Shown in pieces: positions 54,977 to 64,000 of a stretch of 64,000 nucleotides of DNA. Origin of the DNA: Blakeslea trispora (lineage: Eukaryota; Mucoromycota; Mucoromycetes; Mucorales; Choanephoraceae); contig JAIWNE010000132.1 in the NCBI GenBank assembly GCA_025331445.1, positions 1-64,000 on the forward strand, in the 5' to 3' direction. The position numbers were made by a program, and so were the translations under genes. Under the pieces are notes generated by a model that did not search any database, was not told the origin of the DNA, and saw only the letters and a program-made list of their open reading frames with translations. Numbering within the stretch: position 1 is the stretch's first letter; every line of letters starts with the position of its first letter.

Positions 54977-56589
54977 CACTACAGAAAAAAAAACACAAGT
55001 TTAGCGCAGATATAGGGCCTAAATCTGCGCTAAACTTGTGAAGTTGAATTAGGTGACACACCTAGTATTTAACAAATGTAACTTGTTTAGGCCCTATATC
55101 TGCGTTAAACTTGTGTTTTTTAAGCAGGCGAAAAAAAACACAAGTTTATGGCCTCAACTTGGCATTAAACTTGTATTTCTGATTTATGCCCTAATCCTGC
55201 GTCAAACTTGTGTTTTTAAAGCAGGTGAAAAACACAAGTTTAAGACCTCTTCATTATATATTTCATGGCAATCCTTTGATCCTATTCGCTCTTTTCATCA
55301 ATACGTGCTCTATACCATTGGCTTAGAATGACCTTTGGTATTTGCGTTTTAGATTCTTATAGGCTCTTCAGGTTACATTATTACACTCATTTTCAATAAT
55401 ACTGCTTTTTCATTCGATTATATTTTAAAGATGTGTTCCTTATTTGGTAAATATTGCTTTTCATAATTGACTAGTGTGTTTTTTTGTTTATATTTGATAT
55501 TTGGTAACAATAGAATACGGAAAACGTTTGCTTATCCTTTCGTATCATTGGCTTGCTTGATGTTGGATGTACTAGGTTCCCATACGCAACTTTCCCATGG
55601 GTAGTAAAGCGTCTACATATTGCACTTACCTTTGCACCTATCATTTGGACCAGTATACGCTGCTCCTTTATTTCAGACGTAAAAAGATAGACGCACTGCG
55701 GAAAAAGTAGAGGTAGAGAGCAAGTAGCTATAGTAATGAGAAAATAAAATTACTTGTTAAAGCTAGTAATTTATAAAAATAATAAAAAACTATACCTTGT
55801 CTTTAAATGGTTCAGTACTTGCAACGAACCTACAAGATAGAATATCTAATAAGCAAGTTTAGTTTAAAACTAGTAACAATATAAGCATATATGGTTATTA
55901 ACTTACAGAACAACAGTAATAGACGTTCTCATTCCTTTGTAGAGATCTTCAAGCCAAGCCAAGTAAGCACCTGAAACTACAAGAAATGTATTAATAAACT
56001 GGCACGAACAGAAGTGCTACTGCTTACCCTTTAACCCAACATAGCGATAAACAAGACTAGCTTGTTGTTTGATATTACGATACCAGATATACTAGTTGCT
56101 ATTAATATTATGATTAGTTTTCTTTTAGTAAAAGAATACTTACTGCGAACCATTAATAAGTGTGGAAAAAGAGAGAAAAAGAGAAAGATAAGAAAACGAC
56201 GACTTGTTTAAAGAAAAAATAAACTATTTTGACCAATCAAATTACTAGAAATAATTTGCTGTGAGCAACTTTTAGCGGTGAGAAATTCAGGCAGTGCTAA
56301 AATGCGGAACTTGAATCACTTTAAATTTTTTATTTAATTTTTTTTCTCAAAGTCATTGAATGTAGAAATTGAAAAGCTAAAAGATGGTACATGTTGGAAG
56401 AAGGGACTTCGCTTTTTTTAAATGGATGTATTGTAGACAGTTAGAGATATACTTTGTCCAAGTTTCAGCGCATTCTGACCATTTTTGAGCGAGTTAATAA
56501 TTTACTGCAAAAAGGACCCCTTTAACAACCCCTTAAACTTGTGTTTTAAAACACAAGTTTAGGGCCTCCAAAGTTAATTTTTTGTAGTG
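54977..56589 (+). mobile_element. Element D1: short non-autonomous CACTA transposon (1.6 kb)
   Basis: The left end CACTACAGAAAAAA and right end TTTTTTGTAGTG are inverse. The left arm contains an 18-bp perfect palindrome (54994-55011 / 55023-55040) built on CACAAGTTTAGCGCAGAT, and repeated AAACTTGTG motifs follow to ~55240. The right end has TTAAACTTGTG-TTTTAAAA-CACAAGTTTA (56532-56562). Inner sequence resembles the left arms of A1, C and E and the shared right-arm block TCTGACCATTTTTGAG. No genes, so it would depend on proteins from a related element. Flanks att and agc are not duplicates. Confidence 0.78.
54994..55040. repeat. Perfect 18-bp-stem palindrome in the D1 subterminal region
   Basis: 54994-55011 pairs with 55023-55040 around the loop atagggcctaa. 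The core AAACTTGTG is repeated in both orientations along the left arm and again at the right end, and is specific to D1 among the elements here. Confidence 0.8.
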
Positions 56590-58072
56590 AGCTCACTACA
56601 AAAAAAAATTTATACATTTTACGGAACTTTCACGGCGAAAGTTCCGTGAAATGTACAAACTACACTAATGTGACAAGGTGTATATTTAAGCGAAATTATA
56701 CCTTTCAGGCCTCAATGTTGCGTTAAATGTATAATTTTTTAAGCAGACAAAAATTATACCTTTCAGTCCTTAATTTCCGTGAAATGTACCTTTCTTCAAG
56801 CAGGCAAAAAACATACCTTTCGGCCTGTGATCTTTAACTTTCAACCAACATTACAGGCCTATACCTTGATCCTATTTGCTCTTTTGCTTGAAACGTGTAG
56901 CATGTCATTGGCTCCAAAAAAAGTTCGGTGTTTACACTATTTCATTCCCATAGGCTCTTTTACGTTACATTATTACACGAATACTATAAATACACTTCTT
57001 TGCTATTCGACCTTGGTTTAAAGATGTATTCTTTATTTGGTATATATTGCTTTTGTTTATTGGCTGCTACGCCTTGTATCATTACTCTTTTGGTATACGG
57101 TTAAAATATAATACGGAAAACGTTTTTGTATTCTTTTATATCATTGGTTTATTTATTGCAAATATTACTATATACTATATATTGGGCGTACTCTATACGT
57201 CGCACCATTGGCTTATTCTATATTGAACGTACCAGGTTCCCATGCTCACTTTGGCCTCTTTACTGGCCAAACGTATTGCAGTCTTGAGAATTTCTACTTA
57301 CCTTTGGATATACCTTTTTTTGTCATTGAATACTTGTCATAACGGCTACAGAAAGGCAAAATAGCGCAAAAGCGGCTTGGTTCTTGTCATAAGCAAATAG
57401 ATTACTATAAAAATAGTATAAAATAAAGGGATTAGAACCAGCTTATTATATGATAAATAAACAAAAAAACTCACCTTTGGATGCTTTGAGATTTGGCCTT
57501 TACAGATATACAGAACAGATTATCTAGTAGATAGAATAACCACAAAGTTAGCGACTAAATAGGCTTATCAAGACCTTTTACTTACTCAGTAACCTATGTT
57601 GGGGTTTGCCAGCTTATTTGCAATAGCCGTAGACGCAAAACTAATCAATACACTACAAAATTTGAACAAATAAATGTTAGTGATGCTCTTACAACTAAGC
57701 AAAGTGTTTACCTGTCTAGCATCATGTACAATAATAACACTAGCTGATAGCTTAAGGCTACTTTAAACGCAAGTTGACTTATATTAGTATTAGCTCTTTT
57801 CTTTTTGTGAAATACAAACCTGGAACCACTGAGAGAAGAGAAGATAAAGAAAAGGAAATAAAGAGAAAAAAAAGGAACACACAAAATTTTATTGGTTTTT
57901 ACATCTTTTTTTTTGGCCTGTTCCAATCAACGCTCAGGACCTGTATTATTCTAATTCCGATTTTTTACCGAAAGAAGACAACCAGACTAGATGCTACAAG
58001 TATAAAGACCTTGTAGCTGACCGTTTTATGAATTCTTTTTCATAGTATTTTCTAAAAAACTTTATCCTTATT

Positions 58073-59227
58073 ATGTCTTACAACGGTACTCCCTCTTCAA
58101 ACGCCAACGGTAGATCAATTCCTTCTGTTGGAACTGGCTCTCGTCGTTCTGTTCCCACCCCTCGTTAAAGCACATCCGCTTTGGAGAGCAAGCTCGAAGA
58201 AGCATTGAAAGGTCTCGAGCAAGCTAACAAATCTCTGGAAGAGCATAAGATGTTGATTGATAATCTCACTACTGCTCACGAAGAGATGAAAACAAAACTT
58301 GATAACAATCCAACAGATGATGTAAATGAAGGCTTTCCTGGATCTAAGAAACAGCTGGAGCAAATTCGTGTTAGTATCAACGTATAATATCTTAACAGAG
58401 TCAATTTCTAATTGTTGTTTTAGCTTGTTGTGTTAGAGGAACAAGAAAAGCAATTGAAGGGTGCTACTTGGAAACTTGAATAGACATTGATCAAGAGTCC
58501 CGAGAATGGCTTCCATGTGGTGCAAATAATCAAGAACACTTTGGCCAACACTAGATTTCAGTACATCACATCAAACTATGTGTGGCCTACAAACAATGCC
58601 ATCAAATACATCAAGTATGTTCTTCGGAGACAATACTGCAGTCAAAAGCAAAGCGAGAAAAACAAGACGTTGAGTATGGAACAGCAAGACCAGCAAAAAA
58701 AGAAAAACAATTGGCAAACTCGTAAATCGCATGTAAGTTAAGACTATATACACTAATGTTCCATGTTCTGTTGCTAACTGAAATGCTTGAAATATTGTTA
58801 TAGCTCTTGTCAAGACGAAGAACTGCCTACAATGAGTTTAAGGAAGATCTGGCCAATGTCTTTGGCACCCACGAAGAGTGTCAGCAAGTCTTGACAACAG
58901 AGATGACATCTGACCAAGAAGACGAATACGATGAAGAAGGCACGCTGCTGAGAGCCAAGAAAGTGCCTCACTATAGAAAGCAGCAGGTATGCTATAGCTA
59001 ATAATATTACATACGAGCAAAAGAATAACTTTTTTTTTAACACCATCGTCAAGTGCACTGACTTTTTCTACAAACTGGATGAACTGCGCACTGCTAACAA
59101 CCGAAGAATGAATTGCAGCTTTGTGCCAACTAGAGTAGGCTCACGCGTTGTCAAAGTCGTCCATGCAAGAAACCCCAAGAAGTTACGAAAACTACCTGCA
59201 TGGGCTATCGATCATACGCTTGTATAG
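58073..59227 (+). pseudogene. Gene A of element E (coiled-coil basic protein), two nonsense codons
   Basis: Exons 58073-58369, 58424-58732, 58804-58986 and 59054-59227, all divisible by three. The coiled coil (LESKLEEALKGLEQANKSLE) is followed by the basic helical part (YVLRRQYCSQKQSEK, LLSRRRTAYNEFKEDL). Then come MTSDQEDEYDEEGTL, the PHYRKQQ splice junction and CTDFFYKLDELRTANNRR, as in element C. TAA at 58166-58168 (Gln in C) and TAG at 58481-58483 (in the position of Asp/Glu in C) interrupt it. No frameshift seen. The C-terminal extension is ~8 residues longer than in C. Confidence 0.7.
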
Positions 59228-59293
59228 TTTTTTTTTTAAATAAATAAATAGAAGAGTGAAAGAAATTTAAAAGCAAAAAAAGGGTTTATTTTC

Positions 59294-60002
59294 TTATGCA
59301 AGGCTTCTTGTCAATTGAAGCGCAATAATGAGACTGTCGTTAATACTGCGACGAATATGTGCACGTGAATACAACTTATGTACAGGCAAGATGCTGTATG
59401 AGCTTTTAGCCTCATACTCGTTGCGAAAAGGTTTGTTTCTCTCACTTGTGCCTGATGTAATGCTATCCACACCGACTCGAGGATTTTTGTACCAACTAAC
59501 AAAAGCAAAGCAATGGTTAGTTGGAAAGTAATCACCATTTTCATAACACTTTGTCTCATGAAGAAAAAGTATTCAATAGTTCCTGCGCGCAAGTGCTATT
59601 GGCCTTCAGTGTTCACTACTCCTTCCAAGTCATCGTTTTCATAATCATCAGGTCGGTAGGCATAGATTTGAGATCCTCTACCTCGATCTGTCAAGCGCGA
59701 CTTGTACACATCTCCTAGTCTTTGATCTTTTTGATTTTTTGTACTATATTGTCCACAACAAGATGTGATTCATATCGTCTATGATAATAGGCTTCTAGGC
59801 AATGAAAATCCTCCTGGCTTAGTTTTCTCGATTCTCTCCTGGCTAAAGAAAGCATAACATTGCCATCCTCCTGCAGCTGCTCATGACCCATGGGATCACT
59901 ATCTTTTTCGGCAAACTGATAAATGTCTTCTCTATGAAGAGAGATGTCTGATCCGAAAGGTAAAATTGTAAAGTTATTATGTGTTTCGTTTGTTTGTTCC
60001 AT
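59294..60002 (-). pseudogene. Gene B of element E, frameshifted
   Basis: ATG 60002-60000, stop TAA 59296-59294. Order of motifs: Asn/Thr start, FHCLEAYYHRRYE, LGDVYKSRLTDRGRGS, DDYENDDLEGV, a YFFFM segment, CFAFVSWYKNPRVGV and SSYSILPVHKLYSRA. Breaks: frameshifts near 59722 and 59560, and a TAG in place of a Glu or Gln codon near 59605. Convergent with gene A (stops 67 bp apart), as in B and C. Confidence 0.6.
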
Positions 60003-60446
60003 TTTAGATATTTGTGCGATAAAAAGAGAAAAGAAAGAGACTTGAGTAACCATTTTTAAAATTGATTTGAAAAGCAGCCGCTAAAAAAGGAAGTCTTTTC
60101 CGAATTTAGCTTACCTGAGGACTTTCAAATATGGGAAAAAAATCACATCCGATATTTCTTTCTTTTTTTACTCAATATTTTTACGCGACTTTAGACGCTA
60201 ATCACTTGCGACATGACGTCTTTTTTACAATCTAGTTTACAAATGTTTACTCTTTAGGTCAGTCATCAACACATCAGGCCTTTCTCAACATCAAACAATA
60301 GACAAAAAGTATTCACAAGACAAGTTTCTTTAAACAACATCAATTTATTGAAGTTACAAAATATGAAGACTAATTAAAAAACTATAGATAGGGAAGAAAA
60401 AAGAGAACAAATAAACAGAACGAAGAAAGAGAGAACAGAGTAATAT

Positions 60447-62933
60447 TTAGCGTGCGATATAGTGAGCAACTGAATCAAAGTCGTCGGCAAAGATAATGGA
60501 TTGCATTCGATACATGTAGATTTTTCGAAGCCTGGCTTGTGATTTGTATTAATGTTTTTGATAAACAGGTTGTTTCTTTCAAAACTAAACGCCCAAAAGC
60601 AAGAAATAGGACCAAATTTATAAATGCATTCACGAAGATGAAGCATAAAGTGGAAGTTTAGAGTCACAGCCAGAGAGCCAAAGCGTTGTTCAAAACCCTG
60701 AGCGAAAGCAAGCAAATGATTGTGAGCAACTTCTACGTCAGTCTTCTTAATAACGTTGCAATTGAGTAGTCGAAGTGCGTTGATGAGATGCATGATTAGG
60801 TCATAATCAGAGGCATTTAGAAGAGGAGGAGAGAGGACATGTTCAACAACAGAGGTCATGAAATCTTTGTATTCAACTGCTTTCACAAAAAGTAAACCTT
60901 CTTTCACTATTTTTTTAGCCATAGGGGCACAGGAAGCATCGGGATCAAAGTCAAGATATTCTTGCATGATCTTTTTGATCTCCAGAAAAGCACCTTCCGG
61001 AAGCATTGTCTTGAGGGCCTTCTTCGTAACACCAAGATACAAGACATGCATAGGTTCGATTGCTAACATATTGTATGAATAATAGGGCAGTTCGAAGAGA
61101 ATAGAATATCTAACACCACTATTTTGTTCCAGCTTGGTTCTTTCTTTAATAGTTCTTGCTTCTTTCCAGTTGTGCGAGCTCTCCCTAGTTTCTTCAACAG
61201 TTCTTCTTTCCCATTGTTCGCAGTTCCAGTTGCAGTAGTTTCTTCTGCTGACGGTATCAGGAAACGCTGGGAATTTGGTCTTGCAGAGATGACATCCATG
61301 GCTGCTGTTGAACGACATGCTTCCGGCAAGCTTTTTCGTGGCAGGCAAATCAGAGCAAACAGAGTACAGGCAAGCCTTTACAGTATGGTACTGGATGCTA
61401 CCATCTTGCATGATCATCTTCATCTGGACACCTTCCAACAACACCTTCAAGTCTTCAACCATAGGAGTCAGATACTTGTTGATAGCGGTAGTAGGGGGTT
61501 CCCTTGGTCCAGGAATTGCACCGACTAAAAGCATATTGCGCTTCATATCTCGTCCTTGTTGCTTTGATAAATTCTGCACAGTGAGGTAAATACATCCGAC
61601 GCTATGATTAGTGTTAAACGGACTGAATCATCAATGTTTAGGGAGAGTAACAGATTGTAGTCGGACTGCAATACAAAAGGAGGCGCATCAGGAGAGGTCT
61701 TAAAGTCCAGAAAACTAGAACCATCGCACAGATCAGACAAGTATTCCCTGGCAGGTTGACGGACTTTCCATGATTTGACTTGGTCGGCAAATCCCTTTCG
61801 CAAGAAGAGCTTTTTCAGGGTTGTGATAATTGAACAGTAACAGTACACCATCTGTACAACAAGTTGTGCACCTGCAGACTTGTTCTCAAAGTCGTAAACT
61901 CGTCCGTTACAGAATTCTTTCAAATTTGTTGACTTATAGATGGCTCCGACCAAAGAGCGATTACATAACATTTGAGTGATGATAGGATTTTTCTTTATGG
62001 CAGTCAAATCATGGCAAGAAGGACATACAGCATAGTTTTTGATACCTTCTTTAGCGAACAACTGTAGAGAATTTCGTTCCTTAAAAGTTGCTAACTTTTT
62101 GGAAGGCGATATTCATCACCATGCAACATCAAGAGCTCATTCAGCATTTGCATAACTTCCTCAGTTTGCTTATTGGGTATACTTTGAGTCTGAAGGTACG
62201 ATACAATGGATGAAGCGACTTTCGAGAATTGAGACTGAGGTGTTTTATCAGCTAAGTAAACAAATTGAACAAATTAGTATATACGTCTAATCATCCACGA
62301 TAGAGTAATACTTACAATAAGATGTATAGTCAGGCAAGACATTTTGATTTTCAAAGCTAGATGCTTCAAAAGCTGTATCATCATCAATCATATCAAATGG
62401 TTCAACATCATCACAAAGTTCAGTATCAAAGTAGGCATCAGTGCAATCCATTGGACTAGCGGGTTGTTCTTCAGGATTGTCAAGGCTAACTTGATTAATG
62501 TTAACTATAAAGAAAAGAGTTAGACGAAACCCATCATTGTGTATGCAAAATGCTGGATAACTCACCATCACTAATTGAAGTGGCATTTTCGGTAACTACT
62601 CTGCGATAGTACTTTGGAGTATTATGAATGGCATTCTTTCCATCTAGGTAATTAAGAGATATGATATGTTAGAGTCATTCACTGCAGTTTATACCAAATA
62701 GACTTACAAATAGTCAACTTCCACTGTGCATATCTCATGCCTTCAAACATGTTGCGTCTTTGATGAGATCTGTATTCATTGAAATCGACTAAAGGCTTAT
62801 CCATTGATGTAATCTTACAGGTATCGCAATGGCAGTAGTAAACTCTTTCGAGAGTAGCAGCAGCACAACGAGAGCATTGGATTTCGGCAGTACAGCGAGT
62901 ACATTGGATTTCTTGAAAAAAGCGAGCAGACAT
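60447..62933 (-). pseudogene. Tnp2-family transposase gene of element E, frameshifted
   Basis: ATG 62933-62931. N-terminus with repeated Cys pairs (CTRC, CSRC, CHCDTCK). Introns near 62707-62647, 62566-62504 and 62320-62253. The core is long and well kept: VGAIPGPREPPTTA, CSDLPATKKL, GCHLCKTKFP, YCNWNCEQWERR, ELPYYSYNMLAIEPMHVLYLG and FHFMLHLRECIYKFGPISCFWAFSFERNN. Breaks: a one-base loss near 62098, a small deletion at the conserved NIDWFSPF segment near 61626, and a frameshift near 60525 close to the C-terminus (stop 60449-60447). A TATAAAAG (63003-63010) and the conserved CCAAT block (63058-63125) lie upstream. Confidence 0.85.
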
Positions 62934-63002
62934 TTCAGGTAAGATAATTGTTATTTTCAAATAAAGTTGAATGGCTATTCCATGTCTTTTTTTTGTGGTT
63001 CT

Positions 63003-63125
63003 TTTATACTGCTTTTGCATTCATCTTGTCACAGGCTTAAAGTAGTAAGAAATATTTCATTCGTTCCTTGAAAGAAGACAGATCGAGACTTTTTGTTGAT
63101 TAGAAATCAATGATTGGAAACAATG
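63003..63125 (-). promoter_or_regulatory. Promoter-like block of the element E transposase gene
   Basis: TATAAAAG on the minus strand ~70 bp upstream of the ATG, and a conserved block with GTTTCCAATCATTGATTTC upstream of it (63058-63125). Shared with elements C and 0. Confidence 0.5.
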
Positions 63126-63856
63126 CCATTCTCTTTTAAATCCTTTTAGCTGTTGCACATTAAATAAAACCAGGTTTTATCCCAAGAAATGCTCGTATTA
63201 ACGCTTTAATGATGCTGGCTAAAAACTACGTCTAATTCATTTTCTTATTCATTTTTCTTTATTGAAAGTATTATTTTGACATTAAGACTTCCTATTTTAT
63301 TGAGATTACACAAATTTGCTGAGCCTTTCACTCGTTGGTGTTGCTGACTTTTTTTTTCTTGCCGATATTTTTATTGGTTACAATAAGGAAAAGGCAACTT
63401 TTTTTCTTTTTTATTTATTTTTTTCTTTAAAACAGACTAATACCATTCAGACTGTAAGGTGTACACAGCGTGATTTCGGCTCATCTAGTACTTTGAAGCT
63501 ATATTTGTTTAACATCAGTACATTGACAGTTGTGTTTCGTCTGCCTTCAACCAAGTGTAGAGATGATTCATATTTGAACCCTTAAACGATAATAAACTAT
63601 TTTTTACAAAACGACACCTTTTATTATAGTAAATCGTGCTTTTATAGCTACTAAATGCAATGTTTGCGAAAGCTTGACCATAGTATCGTGATTGAGTGTT
63701 TCTTTGATATAATAAGAGATGGTCTATTTAAAGAAACTTTCTCGATGAGCAACAAAAATACTAATAGTATCAGCTTAGAACATATCGTTCCTTCTTAAGC
63801 ATACTTAGCAGTTTTAAAACGGGGGGTTTGGCTTGTTTTCCGCTTGTCTATCAAAT

Positions 63857-63920
63857 TTTTTCTCTCTTTTTTTTTCTCTCCTTTTTTTTCTCTCCTTTTT
63901 TTTCTCTCCTTTTTTTTAAC
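63857..63920. repeat. Pyrimidine microsatellite (TTTTTTCTCTCC)n
   Basis: About four copies of a ~14-bp unit made of a T run plus CTCTCC. A1 has a single copy at the corresponding place (22015-22034), so the array expanded in E. Confidence 0.75.
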
Positions 63921-64000
63921 GTGTGACAAAGCCCAGACATCAGACAATTTTTACCACTTTGAAATTTTTTGACCTTTTTTTTTTTATAAGTTAAATAAGA

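Larger units (their letters stand above)
56594..64000 (+). mobile_element. Element E: CACTA transposon with three-gene layout, running off the window
   Basis: The left end CACTACAAAAAAAAATTT (56594) matches element A1 along ~1.3 kb. The right arm 63428-64000 matches A1's right arm, whose terminus lies ~230 bp further on, so E should end near position 64230 outside the window. Subterminal motif TTCCGTGAAATGTA with a near-perfect palindrome at 56614-56656. Genes: A (58073-59227, +), B (59294-60002, -) and Tnp2 (60447-62933, -), all decayed. The left arm 56660-58072 and 63126-63850 hold no gene. Confidence 0.8.

Overview
This window looks like a transposon graveyard from the genome of an early-diverging fungus, most likely Mucorales/Mucoromycotina. 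That is an inference from the AT-rich sequence, the GT-AG introns of about 40-70 bp, and the mixture of Tnp2-type CACTA, Merlin, Tc1, Helitron, Ty3 and LINE elements. I see no certain host gene. Nearly everything belongs to mobile elements, many nested in one another.

Backbone: a series of CACTA/EnSpm-like DNA transposons in the same orientation, lying almost end to end. I call them element 0 (right part only, ending at 4672), A1 (4676-22340), B (22344-31902), C (31905-42124), D1 (54977-56589) and E (56594 to beyond the window). Each starts CACT(AC) and ends GTAGTG. B, C and E share a three-gene plan. Gene A, on the left and on +, encodes a coiled-coil, basic protein. Gene B, on - and convergent with A, encodes what looks like a detached C-terminal domain of the transposase. 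Gene C, on the right and on -, encodes the Tnp2-family transposase. All four Tnp2 genes in the window are broken; gene A of element C is intact. Each element carries its own palindromic subterminal repeat, although the genes and arms are related.

Insertions: a Tc1/mariner element (1200-3326, intact transposase, identical 183-bp TIRs) sits in the right arm of element 0. A second, different CACTA (A2, 6092-21659, TSD ttt) sits in A1, which is an internally deleted relative of E. A2 holds a small coiled-coil gene, a decayed Helitron Rep/helicase gene and a decayed Tnp2 gene. B carries a probable solo LTR inside its transposase gene and an intact zinc-finger/OTU-protease gene in its right arm. 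C carries a Merlin (IS1595-like) transposon inside gene B. Next to C lies a full-length Ty3/gypsy element (42176-54281; LTRs of 349 bp; one 1889-residue ORF). Its 5' LTR is split by a LINE (42421-48108, 15-bp target duplication).

ORFs readable without breaks: Tc1 transposase, A2 small gene, gene A of C, OTU gene, gypsy Gag-Pol and LINE ORF1. Stretches without genes are mainly the AT-rich CACTA arms: 4676-9275, 19083-23700, 31905-33417, 41300-42124 and 54282-58072.
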